The position numbers and the translations under genes are program-made. Below are positions 28,056 to 37,126 of a stretch of 64,000 nt of DNA, one piece after another; position 1 is the stretch's first letter, and every line of letters starts with the position of its first letter. The notes below the pieces were generated by a model. That model was given only the letters and a program-made list of their open reading frames with translations, was not told where the DNA came from and made no database searches. This DNA is from Komagataeibacter intermedius TF2 (lineage in GTDB: Bacteria; Pseudomonadota; Alphaproteobacteria; Acetobacterales; Acetobacteraceae): contig NZ_BANF01000002.1 in assembly GCF_000964425.1 (NCBI RefSeq), forward strand, positions 1-64,000, given 5' to 3'.

Positions 28056-29047
28056 ACACATCGTTACGGATCGGCGTGCTGAAGCTGGCTGACAGCGCAC
28101 CGGTGATCATGGGGCGGCAGCAGGGCATTTTTGCCCATCATGGTCTGGAGACCGAAATCGTCGTCTCCCCATCCTGGGCCAACATCGCCGATGGCCTGGC
28201 ATGGAACCGGCTGGATGCCGCCGTCATTTTCGCGCCGCTGGCCATGATGACCGCGCTCGGGCGGCGCGGGCATGATACGGGGCTGCGCCCGCTGGGCCGG
28301 ATCAGCCGTGGCGGCAACACGATCATGCTGCGCGGCGTCAACCCGGTGGAAGGGGCATGGAATGCCGGCCGCCAGGGACGGCAGGCCTTTGACCTGTGGT
28401 CCGCGACCATCGGGCGGAAGCCACGTATTGCCGTCGTGCACATGTATTCCACCCATCTTCTCATCCTCCGGCGTTTCCTGAATATGATTGATGTCAGCAT
28501 GGAGGATGAGATCGACCTGTCGGTCATGCCCCCGACCGACATGATCCATGCCCTTGCGGAAAACGCGATTGATGGCGGCTGTGTCGGTCCGCCATGGGGC
28601 ACCGAGGCGGAACAGCTCGGGCTTGCCTTTCGCGTGGGCGGATCAGCCACCGTCCTGCCCGGCCATGTTGAAAAGATCATTGTCGCATCGGGAAAACTGC
28701 TGTCTTGCGATGCAACGGCCCGCCGCATGTCGCATGCCCTGCGGGACGCGATTGCGTTCTGCCAGCAGCCGGACCACCACGCGGACATCGCGCGCGCACT
28801 GGCAGCCCCCGTCGCGGCGGGCGGGCTGACCTTGCCGCTGGCGGCCACGGACGCCATTCTGCCCGGTGGGGACGCGCGCGAATGCGTTACCTTCGCCGGG
28901 GGCAGCCTGCTGCCGTCCGACCTTGACTGGATCATAAGCGATATGACGGCGCTGGGATGGGTGGACGATGCCGAGCATCAGATGCTCATGCGCTGGATCG
29001 GTCCCATACCCGCCGATCCCCCCCATGCCTGCGCACGGTCACTGTGA
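28052..29047 (+). CDS. nasS: NasS nitrate/nitrite sensor (NrtA-like, cytoplasmic)
   Basis: A 331-residue NrtA/CmpA-type solute-binding-fold protein without a signal peptide, which marks it as the cytoplasmic sensor NasS rather than a transporter component. Recognisable stretches are LRIGVLKLADSAPVIMGRQQ, SWANIADGLAWNRLDAA and GPPWGTEAEQ. NasS binds NasT and frees it when nitrate or nitrite is present. A four-base ATGA overlap links it to nasT. The gene order nasT-nasS after the reductases fits known systems. Confidence 0.9.
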   Translation: MNTSLRIGVLKLADSAPVIMGRQQGIFAHHGLETEIVVSPSWANIADGLAWNRLDAAVIFAPLAMMTALGRRGHDTGLRPLGRISRGGNTIMLRGVNPVEGAWNAGRQGRQAFDLWSATIGRKPRIAVVHMYSTHLLILRRFLNMIDVSMEDEIDLSVMPPTDMIHALAENAIDGGCVGPPWGTEAEQLGLAFRVGGSATVLPGHVEKIIVASGKLLSCDATARRMSHALRDAIAFCQQPDHHADIARALAAPVAAGGLTLPLAATDAILPGGDARECVTFAGGSLLPSDLDWIISDMTALGWVDDAEHQMLMRWIGPIPADPPHACARSL

Positions 29048-29068
29048 ACCACGCGGGGGAGGGAAACC

Positions 29069-29524
29069 GTGCTGTTCAATTTCGAAATGGACTTTGCCCT
29101 GTCGTTACGCTGCGTTCCCATGATCGTACGCATGAAGCTGGACCTGTGCGGGGTAAAACTCAGCCTGCGTCAGTGGAGCCGCTTCACCCGGCAGGACAGG
29201 CAGGCACTGGTGGACCGTCCCGCCGCCACGCCGCCAGAATGGACCGCGTACCGGTCGTTCCTCGTGCACCTGATCAGGACCCGGGCAGGGGAAGAGCCAA
29301 AACTGCTTCCACCCGCCCGGACCGAAACATGGCAGCTGGCTGATGGCGTGCCCGATGCGATCAGGCTGAAAGCGCAATCCAGCGGGTTGCGGGCACCTAC
29401 GCCCGAACAGTGGAGGCACCTGTCCTGCCTGCAGCGTTTCGCGCTGGTCAAGCTGACGCGGCCGGGCCATGAAAACCAGAATTTTGGACCGGCATTACGG
29501 GAATTTCTTGATACGGATGCATGA
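29069..29524 (+). CDS. Nitrate reductase-associated protein
   Basis: A 151-residue protein of the nitrate-reductase-associated family (PF09655 type), recognised from FNFEMDFALSLRCVPMIVRM and LDLCGVKLSLRQWSRF. Its biochemical role is not established; it accompanies assimilatory nitrate reductases in cyanobacteria and proteobacteria. It ends the nitrate operon, 21 bases after nasS. Confidence 0.85.
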   Translation: MLFNFEMDFALSLRCVPMIVRMKLDLCGVKLSLRQWSRFTRQDRQALVDRPAATPPEWTAYRSFLVHLIRTRAGEEPKLLPPARTETWQLADGVPDAIRLKAQSSGLRAPTPEQWRHLSCLQRFALVKLTRPGHENQNFGPALREFLDTDA

Positions 29525-29556
29525 CGGATGCCACCCGTTTCAGACAGGCGGCTTAT

Positions 29557-29586
29557 GAAACATCCCGTAAACCTGCTGGATGTTTC
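29557..29586. terminator. Possible terminator between convergent operons
   Basis: A 9-bp perfect stem (29557-29565 with 29578-29586) and 12-base loop, 32 bases after the nitrate operon. No T-run follows, so its strength as a terminator is doubtful. Confidence 0.35.
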
Positions 29587-29695
29587 TGGTAAAGCCTGTT
29601 TCACGTCCCCCCGGAAAACATCGCCTTCGTGGAAAACGGCGACACCCGGAAACGTTCCATGTTCCAGAAAGCCTGCCTGTCACGTCAGAAGCTGG

Positions 29696-30478
29696 TCATG
29701 CCTGTTCATCAAAACCATCGGCAAGCATGTTTGTCAGTGTATCCGCCATGAAATGAAACTGCTCCGTGCGCATGATCGTGGCGTCGCGTGGCCGGGGGAA
29801 GGGGACGTCAACCTCGTGGGCGATGCGGCCGGGGCGGGGCCTGAGCACGATGATACGATCCGCAAGGAACAGGGCCTCCGCGACATCATGCGTGATCAGC
29901 AGGGTGGTGATCTGCTGCGTGCTCCACAGCCGCATGAGCTCAAGGTTCATGCTGCGGCGCGTGACGGCATCCAGCGCGCCAAAGGGTTCATCCAGCAGCA
30001 GGACTTCTGGCGAAAGCACCAGCGCACGCGCAATGGCCGCGCGCTGGCGCATGCCGCCGGAAAGCTGGCCGGGTCGTGCATGGGCAAAATCCGCCAGCCC
30101 GACCCGCCGGATCAGGTCGTCCACCCGTGCCTGATCGACCGGATGCCCGGCCAGGCGGAAGGGCAGGCTGATGTTCGCCGCGATCGACAGCCACGGCAGC
30201 AGGGCCGCATCCTGAAAAGCGACACCCAGACGATGCGCGCGCGACAGTTCGGCAGGCGCCACACCTTCCACCCGGATCTGTCCCGCGCCGGGCGTGTCCA
30301 GTGCCGCGATCAGGCGCAGGATCGTGCTTTTCCCGCAACCGCTCGGCCCCAGCAGCGCGACGAATTCACCTTCCCGGATGGCAAGGGAAATGTCGTCCAG
30401 CGCCAGAATGCTCCGGCCGTCATTCAGCTGGAACGTCTTGGAGACATGGCTCAGCTCGATTGCCGGGACGCGCTGCAT
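29696..30478 (-). CDS. ABC transporter ATPase (TauB/SsuB/NrtD type)
   Basis: A 260-residue nucleotide-binding subunit: Walker A GPSGCGKST, signature LSGGMRQR, Walker B VLLLDEPFG, D-loop ALDA and switch LITHDV. It belongs to the nitrate/sulfonate/taurine class and powers uptake with the binding protein at 31.9-32.9 kb and the two permeases at 33.3-34.7 kb on the opposite strand. Its start overlaps by one base the stop of the amidohydrolase, placing it last in a three-gene leftward operon. Substrate unknown; a nitrogen heterocycle is plausible from the amidohydrolase. Confidence 0.9.
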   Translation of the reverse strand: MQRVPAIELSHVSKTFQLNDGRSILALDDISLAIREGEFVALLGPSGCGKSTILRLIAALDTPGAGQIRVEGVAPAELSRAHRLGVAFQDAALLPWLSIAANISLPFRLAGHPVDQARVDDLIRRVGLADFAHARPGQLSGGMRQRAAIARALVLSPEVLLLDEPFGALDAVTRRSMNLELMRLWSTQQITTLLITHDVAEALFLADRIIVLRPRPGRIAHEVDVPFPRPRDATIMRTEQFHFMADTLTNMLADGFDEQA

Positions 30479-31869
30479 CAGCTCTGGACCATCGCGTCAA
30501 ACCTTTCCATGATCCTTGCCCTGCGTTCATTCACCCTTGCGCGCAGGGCCTCGATATCGATGTTGAGCAGCCTGCGGTCACGCATCACCACCGCGCCGTC
30601 GATAATGACATCGCGCACATCCCGCCCGACCACGCAATGCGCCGCAAGGAAAAGCGGGTCCATCGACCCCATGTGATCAAGGTCGGATGTCTCCACCAGG
30701 ATCAAGTCCGCACGGCGCCCGACCTCCAGACAGCCCAGTTCGTCCCCCATTCCCACGGCGCGCGCGCCGCCACGTGTCGCGATCCTGAGCAGGTCTTCCC
30801 CGGACATGGGAACACGCTGGTGATAGGCATGGCCAATGGCCGCGGCCTGACCGACCCGTGCGGCATGGGCGACCTGAAAGAGGTCGAGCGTAAAGGCCGA
30901 GGCCGCGCCATCGGTTCCCATTCCGATATCCACCCCGCGCCGCCACATTTCCTGCAGGCGGGGCACGCCGATCCCGTAATTGCCAAAGGCGCAGTGGCAG
31001 GCAGACATCCGGTGCGTGGCGTAAAGGTCAACTTCCTCGGCAGACAGGATGACCGAATGGGCGCAGTGCAGGTGTGGCCCAAGCGCGCCAAGGTCGTTCA
31101 GGTATTCGGTGGGGCGCTTGCCGTGCTGTTCCAGCGCGTAATCCACCTCATACGTGCCTTCAGCCAGATGGGTATGGATTTTTACGCCGTGGGCGCGTGC
31201 CGCATCCGCCATGCCTGCGATCAGCGTGGGACTGCACACGATGATCTGGCGCAGCGACATCCATGCCCTGACCCGGGCGTGATCGCGCCACCGTTCAACC
31301 AGGGCGATGTTCCTGGCCAGGGCCTCGTCCGTCGTCATCATCATTGATGGCGGCATGTCCCTTCCTGCAAAACTGGTGTTCAGGTCCGATGTCGTCAGGG
31401 CGACAAAACCGCGAATGCCGGTTTCAACCGCCGCCCGGGCCATTTCATCAGGGTGGGGGCCACCGGCTTCGGCAAAACAGGTCGTGCCGCACATGATCAT
31501 GTTGGCATAGGCCAGCAGGCCGCTCAGATAGATGTCTTCGGGATCGAGAAGGGCCTCGAACGGAACATAATAGTTTTTCCATGGCGGGTTGCGCAGCGGG
31601 CCGAGGCGGCTCATCTCAGCCAGCTTGCCGCGCAACAGCTGCTGCGCGGTATGGACATGCGCATCGATCATGCCGGGCATGGCGATCCGGCCCCGTCCGT
31701 CAATCACGGTCGTGGCGGCAATGTCGCCAATATCGGTCCGGGAACCGACATGCGCCAGCCGGCCGTTGCTTATGACGATGACGCCATCACGAATGACGTC
31801 CCCGGCATCGTTCATTGTTACGATATCGCATCCATGGATGACGATATCCGCCTGAGAGGGAAGCGCCAT
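30478..31869 (-). CDS. Amidohydrolase/aminohydrolase (TrzA/AtzB/SAH-deaminase group)
   Basis: A 463-residue metal-dependent hydrolase with the HxH motif in DAHVHTAQQLLRG, a metal His in HTHLAEG, the CHCAFGNYGIG stretch and catalytic Asp in MGTDGAAS. This subgroup deaminates or dechlorinates purines, S-adenosylhomocysteine-like compounds, 5'-deoxyadenosine and s-triazines. ATG 31869 is preceded by AAAGGA that lies inside the last codons of the upstream binding-protein gene. Position between an ABC binding protein and its ATPase suggests it acts on the imported compound. Exact substrate unknown. Confidence 0.85.
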   Translation of the reverse strand: MALPSQADIVIHGCDIVTMNDAGDVIRDGVIVISNGRLAHVGSRTDIGDIAATTVIDGRGRIAMPGMIDAHVHTAQQLLRGKLAEMSRLGPLRNPPWKNYYVPFEALLDPEDIYLSGLLAYANMIMCGTTCFAEAGGPHPDEMARAAVETGIRGFVALTTSDLNTSFAGRDMPPSMMMTTDEALARNIALVERWRDHARVRAWMSLRQIIVCSPTLIAGMADAARAHGVKIHTHLAEGTYEVDYALEQHGKRPTEYLNDLGALGPHLHCAHSVILSAEEVDLYATHRMSACHCAFGNYGIGVPRLQEMWRRGVDIGMGTDGAASAFTLDLFQVAHAARVGQAAAIGHAYHQRVPMSGEDLLRIATRGGARAVGMGDELGCLEVGRRADLILVETSDLDHMGSMDPLFLAAHCVVGRDVRDVIIDGAVVMRDRRLLNIDIEALRARVNERRARIMERFDAMVQS

Positions 31870-31870
31870 G

Positions 31871-32893
31871 TCAAATTCCTTTAAAGGCTTCGGGAACAAC
31901 CGTGAAATCGGCAATCCGGTCGATATCGGGCAGGGCCGTGCGCCCCGCCGCGCGGGCGGCGGCATACATCGGCCCGGCCATCATGTCCCGATCGAGGGAG
32001 AGAAGCGGGCGCGACGGCATGCCGCGATAATGGGTGAAGGGGATCTGGCTCCTGTTCTGCAGGATCTGCTGGTCAAGGTCGAAGCCGTAATCCTCGCCAT
32101 ATTTTTCAACCACCAGACGGGCAGCGACCGCGGGATCGGTTTCGTTGAAGGTCCACCCCTGTATCAACGCACGCAGGAAGGCCACGACGCGGGGCCGGTT
32201 CTGCGTAAGGTAGGCGCGGGTCGTCACCAGAAGGGCGGCAGGGGTGACGAATCCCAGATCGGCGAAATTCGTGAAAATGAAGTCCCTGTCCTGTTTCAGG
32301 CCCATCATTTCAAGCGTGAGCTTCTGGTTGGTATCGAACCCCACGAACGCGTCGCCCTGCCCGTCAAGCAGCGGATCGGGGGCAAAACCGGCCGGGACGA
32401 AGGTCCATTGCCGGGGCAGGCCCGCAATGGCGAGCACGGCATTGATTGATGTCGTCTCGTTAACGCCCTGTGCAAGGATGCGCAGGCCAAGCAGGTCGCG
32501 CGGCACACGCACGGGGTGGGCGGGCAGTGAAATGACCCCGAGCGGATTGCGGGGCATTTCGGTGCCGAGTATCACAAGGTCATTGCCACGTGCGACCGCA
32601 TCCAGAAACGGCAGCCATGACATGTAGGACAGGTCGGCCCGTCCCGCCGCCAGCATGACGGCCGGGTCTGGCGCATTGGGGCCGCCCGCTGTCCATGTGA
32701 CATCCAGCCCCTGATCACGGAAAAACCCGCGATCAAGGGCAATCCATTCGCCTGCGTACTGGACATTGGCAATCCAGCCGAGCTTCAGCCTGACAACTGG
32801 CAGGGACGGGGTTTCGGCTGCCCGTGTGGAACCGGGTGCCGCAGCACAGCACAGGGCAAGGCTGGCGAGGAACGATCTTCGATGCCATTTCAT
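31871..32893 (-). CDS. ABC transporter binding protein, NMT1/THI5-like
   Basis: A 340-residue periplasmic binding protein with a signal peptide (RRSFLASLALCCAAAPGSTRA). The mature start LKLGWIANVQYAGEWIALD and GFFRDQGLDV are typical of the NMT1/THI5/SsuA class that carries pyrimidines, sulfonates or nitriles. It is clearly related to the binding protein at 62606 (shared AGE-[WY]-I-A, GFFR-[DE]-QGLDVT and AGGP segments), so the window has two paralogous systems. It is first in the leftward operon and diverges from the permease genes. Confidence 0.88.
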   Translation of the reverse strand: MKWHRRSFLASLALCCAAAPGSTRAAETPSLPVVRLKLGWIANVQYAGEWIALDRGFFRDQGLDVTWTAGGPNAPDPAVMLAAGRADLSYMSWLPFLDAVARGNDLVILGTEMPRNPLGVISLPAHPVRVPRDLLGLRILAQGVNETTSINAVLAIAGLPRQWTFVPAGFAPDPLLDGQGDAFVGFDTNQKLTLEMMGLKQDRDFIFTNFADLGFVTPAALLVTTRAYLTQNRPRVVAFLRALIQGWTFNETDPAVAARLVVEKYGEDYGFDLDQQILQNRSQIPFTHYRGMPSRPLLSLDRDMMAGPMYAAARAAGRTALPDIDRIADFTVVPEAFKGI

Positions 32894-33252
32894 GCCATGA
32901 CCTCCGTATGCTGTCCCGGCCTGCCCCGAAACATGTCACGCAATTTTTTTCCTGATGAAAAAATGTTACTTTATTTTCCAAATGAGCGTCAACGTGTAAA
33001 TTATGTTACTGACATGATGGATGCAGGTCGCTATCATCGTTTCTTGCAAGTTATGATTCCAATGCAGGCCACGCCACGCATTGCCACGTTTTCCCGCCGA
33101 CTGTTCATATCCTGAGAGGGAGGGTGCGACATGCCCGTCCAGTATTCACGGAAGCGTAGCACGGGAACGAAACACAGGGGTGATGGCGCAGGCCACACGA
33201 TCCTGCGATCCCGCCACGGACACGCCCCGATACATCGCCGCGGTGCGACAGC
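32894..33252. promoter_or_regulatory. Divergent control region of the ABC/aminohydrolase cluster
   Basis: Separates the binding-protein operon from the permease operon. The octamer ATGTTACT occurs twice in direct orientation (32963-32970 and 33003-33010), 40 bases apart (about four helical turns), in AT-rich DNA. These are candidate operators, possibly for the RpiR regulator at 35.9 kb. No gene is supported inside. Confidence 0.35.
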
Positions 33253-34008
33253 ATGAAATACGTCACCCACTTCCGCGCAGCCATCACTGCGGCCGTCGGG
33301 TTCGCGGTTATCCTGGTCCTGTGGCAGGTTATCGGGAGTGCAAAACTGCTTGGCCCGACCTTTCCGCCACTGAGCAGTGTCATCGCCAGCCTTACGGTGC
33401 CATACCGCCGGCATCTCTATATCCGTGCAGGTCTGGCAACGCTTTCGACAGCGGCATGGGGATATGGCATCGGGCAGGCAGGGGGGCTAGCAGCCGCGCT
33501 GTTCGGGCATCTCCTGCCTTTTTCCCGGGCCGGGCTGGACCGGCTGGCAAGCGTTATCCATGCCATACCCATGATCGCGCTGGGGCCGCTGTTCATGGCC
33601 GTGCTGTCCCCTGTCTGGGCCGGGACGGCCATCGCCGCGATCGGGGTCTTTTTCGTCTCCTACATCGCAGGCTGTACTGCGATTGAGTCGGCCGCGCCAA
33701 CGCATAGGGACCTGTTCCAGATATTCGGCGCGTCCCCCCTGCGCAGGCTGTGGCTGCTTGATGTCCCGTCCGCCCTGCCGGCACTGGTAACCGGATTGCG
33801 ACAGGCCGTGCCAGTGGCTTTCCTGGGCACCATACTGGGCGAATGGTTCGGCTCCGCCCATGGTCTTGGGCTGCTGATCCTCAGCGCGATGGAAAACTTC
33901 CAGATCGCCCTGCTGTGGAGCACGGTCATCCTGTGCTGTGGGCTGTCACTCATCATTTTTGTCCTGCTTGGCTATGTCGAACGTATCGTGGGACGGCATT
34001 ACCGATGA
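33253..34008 (+). CDS. ABC transporter permease 1
   Basis: A 251-residue inner-membrane permease of the binding-protein-dependent type with about six helices and the EAA-like cytoplasmic loop (FQIFGASPLRRLWLLDVPSALP). It belongs with the ATPase and binding protein encoded leftward across the divergent region. Its stop overlaps the start of the second permease by four bases (ATGA), so the transporter has a heteromeric membrane part. Confidence 0.88.
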   Translation: MKYVTHFRAAITAAVGFAVILVLWQVIGSAKLLGPTFPPLSSVIASLTVPYRRHLYIRAGLATLSTAAWGYGIGQAGGLAAALFGHLLPFSRAGLDRLASVIHAIPMIALGPLFMAVLSPVWAGTAIAAIGVFFVSYIAGCTAIESAAPTHRDLFQIFGASPLRRLWLLDVPSALPALVTGLRQAVPVAFLGTILGEWFGSAHGLGLLILSAMENFQIALLWSTVILCCGLSLIIFVLLGYVERIVGRHYR

Positions 34009-34742
34009 AACGTTTCCTTGCGCGCTGGTGGGGGCCGTGCCTGCTGCTGCTGGTCTGGCAGGTCGGGGTGCAGGCCAGCGGGGTCAACCAGATCGTCATG
34101 CCGCACCCCATGGCTGTCCTCATGGATATGGCGTCCAACCCGCTGGTTTATGGCCGCGCCGCGGCAGGGACGCTGCTGGTCGCCGTTCCGGGCCTTACGG
34201 CGGGACTGGCGATGGGGGGCATGCTGGCGCTGCTGTGCCAGTTTTCCGCAGTCATGGAATATCTGCTGACGCCACTTGCAATGATGCTGTCTTCCATCCC
34301 GGTTGTGGCCATCATTCCTGTTCTGTCGCGCCTGTTCGGGTATCACATGACAACGCTGATCATCATCGTGGCCATCATCTGTTTTCTGCCTGCCTTCGTA
34401 TACATGCACGCGGGACTGCGGTCGGTTCCGGCGGGCAGTCTGGATGTCTTCAGCGTATTCGGGGCTGGCGCGCGGGCACGGCTGCTGCTGCTTCGACTGC
34501 CAGCATCCGTGCCATCCTGTATGACAGCCCTGCGTATCGCGGCCCCGACCGCGATCCTGGCGAGCCTGACCGCCGAATATCTTATGCAGACAGGGGGGCT
34601 GGGTGCGCTGTTCCGTATTACAACAGCCGAATTCCGGTCCGAACGCGCCTTCGGGTGCAGCCTTGTGGCGATGGTGCTGTCGGTCTGCTGTTTCTTTCTG
34701 GCCCTGCATGCCGAACGGGCCGTAACCCGGCGCTGGCGATAG
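34005..34742 (+). CDS. ABC transporter permease 2
   Basis: A 245-residue second permease with the EAA loop (DVFSVFGAGARARLLLLRLPASVP) and about six membrane helices. The ATG at 34005 overlaps the first permease's stop; the reading frame extends further upstream but only within the first permease. Two different permeases in one system are less common in the nitrate/sulfonate class, where homodimers are usual, but are known for pyrimidine-type importers. Confidence 0.88.
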   Translation: MKRFLARWWGPCLLLLVWQVGVQASGVNQIVMPHPMAVLMDMASNPLVYGRAAAGTLLVAVPGLTAGLAMGGMLALLCQFSAVMEYLLTPLAMMLSSIPVVAIIPVLSRLFGYHMTTLIIIVAIICFLPAFVYMHAGLRSVPAGSLDVFSVFGAGARARLLLLRLPASVPSCMTALRIAAPTAILASLTAEYLMQTGGLGALFRITTAEFRSERAFGCSLVAMVLSVCCFFLALHAERAVTRRWR

Positions 34743-34755
34743 GAAAGGGGACGTG

Positions 34756-35634
34756 ATGCACATCACGGTTGTGGCTGACCTGAAAACAACGCTGGGCGAA
34801 AATCCGTTATGGGATGCCGATACGCAGCGCATCTTCTGGGTGGACAGCCTTGGCAGGCGCCTGTTTCGCGCGACAGCCGATGGACAGGAAATCCGGGCAT
34901 GGGATTTTCCCGCCAGCATCGGTTCAATGGCGTTACGTCATGGGGGCGGGGCGGTTGTCGCATTGCGCACGGGGGTCTTCATGCTGGATTTCCACACCGG
35001 CGCCCTGACCCGCGTGGTGGATCCCGGACATGACCGGGCACACCTGACGCTGAATGACGGCAAGGTTGACCGGCAGGGCCGGTTTATCTTCGGCTCCATG
35101 GTTGTCGATGCGGCGGAAAATCGTTTTGCCGCACTGTACCGCCTTGATACCGACCTGTCATTACACCGGCTGCGTGGCGGGATTGGTGTCAGTAACGGGC
35201 CATGCTGGAGCCCCGATGGGTGCCGTTTCTATTTCTCCGACAGCCATTCGAACGAAATGATGGTGTACGATTACGACACGGCTGAAGGCGCCCTGTCGCG
35301 CGGGCTGCCTTTTGTCACCCTGCCGTGCGACGGGACCGGCAGGCTTGATGGTGCCTGCGTCGATGCCGAAGGCTGTGTCTGGAGCGCGCATTGTGGCGCG
35401 GGGCAGATCGTGCGTTACCAGCCCGACGGCACCATTGACCGGGTCATCCAGATGCCAGTGCGGCGTGTGACCAGCGTTGCCTTTGGCGGGGCAGGACTGG
35501 GCATCCTGTTTGTCACATCCATGGCGCATGGCCTGCAGCCCGACGCGGTGGCCGACCACCCTCTGCGGGGGGCCCTGTTTGCCGTGCATGGCCTTGGCGT
35601 GACGGGCATGGCCGAACCCCGTTTTGCCGGTTGA
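34756..35634 (+). CDS. SMP-30/gluconolactonase-like protein
   Basis: A 292-residue six-bladed propeller of the SMP-30/gluconolaconase/LRE family, which hydrolyses lactones using a divalent metal. Metal ligands typical of the family are seen: E in TLGENPLWD, N in SNGPCWSPDG, and D in CDGTGRLDGACVD. AGGAAAGGGG lies just upstream of GTG 34753/ATG 34756. It follows the permeases by 13 bases, so it is the third gene of the operon and may hydrolyse a lactone-like intermediate of the imported compound. Confidence 0.85.
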   Translation: MHITVVADLKTTLGENPLWDADTQRIFWVDSLGRRLFRATADGQEIRAWDFPASIGSMALRHGGGAVVALRTGVFMLDFHTGALTRVVDPGHDRAHLTLNDGKVDRQGRFIFGSMVVDAAENRFAALYRLDTDLSLHRLRGGIGVSNGPCWSPDGCRFYFSDSHSNEMMVYDYDTAEGALSRGLPFVTLPCDGTGRLDGACVDAEGCVWSAHCGAGQIVRYQPDGTIDRVIQMPVRRVTSVAFGGAGLGILFVTSMAHGLQPDAVADHPLRGALFAVHGLGVTGMAEPRFAG

Positions 35635-35863
35635 GCCTGTTTCCCCATGATTTTGCAAGTCGCGCGGAAAAAACGACTACAGTGCGGAAACCGGGTTTCA
35701 TGAAGAAGGAGAGTTGCCACGACGCGCAATGCGCTGCAGAAAACATCCCCTAGGCGCGTATTCACCGTCTGTATGCGTCCGCCCTGCCTGCCATGTCCCA
35801 TCCATTGCGGGAGGGAATGGGGCTGGATGAAATGATGATAAGGCCAAGTCAGGATACTGCCGA

Positions 35864-36793
35864 ATGCAGCCACCCACATCCCTGCCACCACACAGCCCCA
35901 TGGCGGAACGGATTGCCCGCGTCTATCCGGATCTTACGCAGGCGCTCAGGGATCTTGCCGATTTCGTGGTGGATGAGCCCATCAACGCCGCACGCCTGAG
36001 CATTCATGACATTGCAGCCCATGTCGGCGTTTCGACCGCAACCGCCAACCGGCTGGCGCGTGCGCTGGGATTTTCCGGCTATGCGGCATTCCGGGCGGAA
36101 CTGATCCGCAGTTTTGAATCTGCTTTCGTGCCGGTTGACCGCCTGATCAGGAACCTGAATGGGCGTTCGAACGCGCTGGAAGTCATGGCCGCCTCCCTGC
36201 AAGAAGACGTACGCAATATCGAGGCGACAATACGCGGACTGTCCGCAGAGGGCTGCAGTCATGCCGTCCAGGCCATCCTTACGGCACACCGCATTTATGT
36301 GGTTGGCATGGAGAATGGCAGTCATCTTGCGGCCATGCTGTCCAATGGCCTTGATATCTACCGTGGCAATATTGATTCCGTTGGCATTACGGGCGGCGGG
36401 GCTACTGCTGCGCGCAGGGTGCGCCGGTATGGCAGCCGGGATCTGGTCATTGCGGTGGCCTTTCCCCGTTATATGGCTGACACGATCACGGTCGCACGGG
36501 ATGCGCGGGCACAGGGCGCGCGTGTCATGGCGATTACCGACAGCCCGGCTTCACCACTGGCGGCCCTGACCGATCTTGTCCTGTATGTCACGGCAGAGCG
36601 CCAGTTCGCCGCCAATTCGGATGCAAGCGTCCTGGCAATGATGGAGGCACTTTGCGCGGCAGTTGCCCACAGCACGCGCGGCGCGGTGGATTCCGCCAAC
36701 AAGTACACACGCACGATCCTGCGTTGGCTCGATATGGATTCACGTCCCGGCAATTCCGGCAACCCCAGGCGGACGACCACGACACGGAAATAA
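35864..36793 (+). CDS. RpiR/MurR family regulator
   Basis: A 309-residue regulator with an N-terminal HTH domain (about residues 12-85; DIAAHVGVSTATANRLARALGF) and a C-terminal SIS sugar-isomerase-type ligand domain (VVGMENGSHLAAML, VIAVAFPRYMADTI, ITDSPASPLAA). RpiR proteins sense phosphosugars or metabolites and often repress catabolic genes next to them. It lies 229 bases beyond the SMP-30 gene on the same strand and probably controls the ABC/aminohydrolase cluster. The start could also be the Met at codon 13. Confidence 0.88.
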   Translation: MQPPTSLPPHSPMAERIARVYPDLTQALRDLADFVVDEPINAARLSIHDIAAHVGVSTATANRLARALGFSGYAAFRAELIRSFESAFVPVDRLIRNLNGRSNALEVMAASLQEDVRNIEATIRGLSAEGCSHAVQAILTAHRIYVVGMENGSHLAAMLSNGLDIYRGNIDSVGITGGGATAARRVRRYGSRDLVIAVAFPRYMADTITVARDARAQGARVMAITDSPASPLAALTDLVLYVTAERQFAANSDASVLAMMEALCAAVAHSTRGAVDSANKYTRTILRWLDMDSRPGNSGNPRRTTTTRK

Positions 36794-37083
36794 ACGAACG
36801 ATTACATCACAATACAATATTCATATCCGTGGAAGCTGCTTTTTCAGAACAGAATTCTGTCCTGACGCTTTGTGAAAACAGCTGTACCAAAAACTTTCAT
36901 AAAGTTTTCAGGACATTTCACAGACAGACGCCCCGGAAGGGTCTGCCTGTGAATCTGGTGAAGTCAAAATATAAACGACAACCTATTTTCCTGTTGTCGG
37001 TCCTGCGTGTTCTTATGCCCGGAAGCAATGTCTTCCTGATCCATGCGCATAAATATCAATCGAACCAAATATATTCCTGTGCC
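36794..37083. other. AT-rich spacer with a repeat half-element
   Basis: No supported gene between the RpiR gene and the convergent receptor. It contains the repeat fragment at 36874-36899. Confidence 0.5.
36874..36899. repeat. Half copy of the dispersed hairpin repeat
   Basis: On the minus strand TGAAAGTTTTTGGTACAGCT followed by GTTTTC, matching the half copy at 7553-7580 over about 20 of 26 bases. As there, the second stem arm is missing. Confidence 0.5.
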
Positions 37084-37119
37084 GGACGGAAAGCCTGATC
37101 CTGTTCAGGCTTTCCGTCC
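37084..37119. terminator. Long hairpin between convergent genes
   Basis: A perfect 15-bp stem (37084-37098 with 37105-37119) and 6-base loop, seven bases beyond the receptor stop. No T-run on either strand. Its stability and position suggest a bidirectional terminator for the receptor and the RpiR gene. Confidence 0.65.
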
Positions 37120-37126
37120 TCTGGCT

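Noticed and set aside
29528-30676. 382-codon open frame on the plus strand
   Set aside because: Antisense to the ABC ATPase, which has all nucleotide-binding motifs.
33113-33180. CTGAGA sequence suggesting a TPP riboswitch
   Set aside because: The rest of the THI-box (GAACCTGATC and pairing stems) is absent here, and I found no other match in front of the thiamine-related operons.
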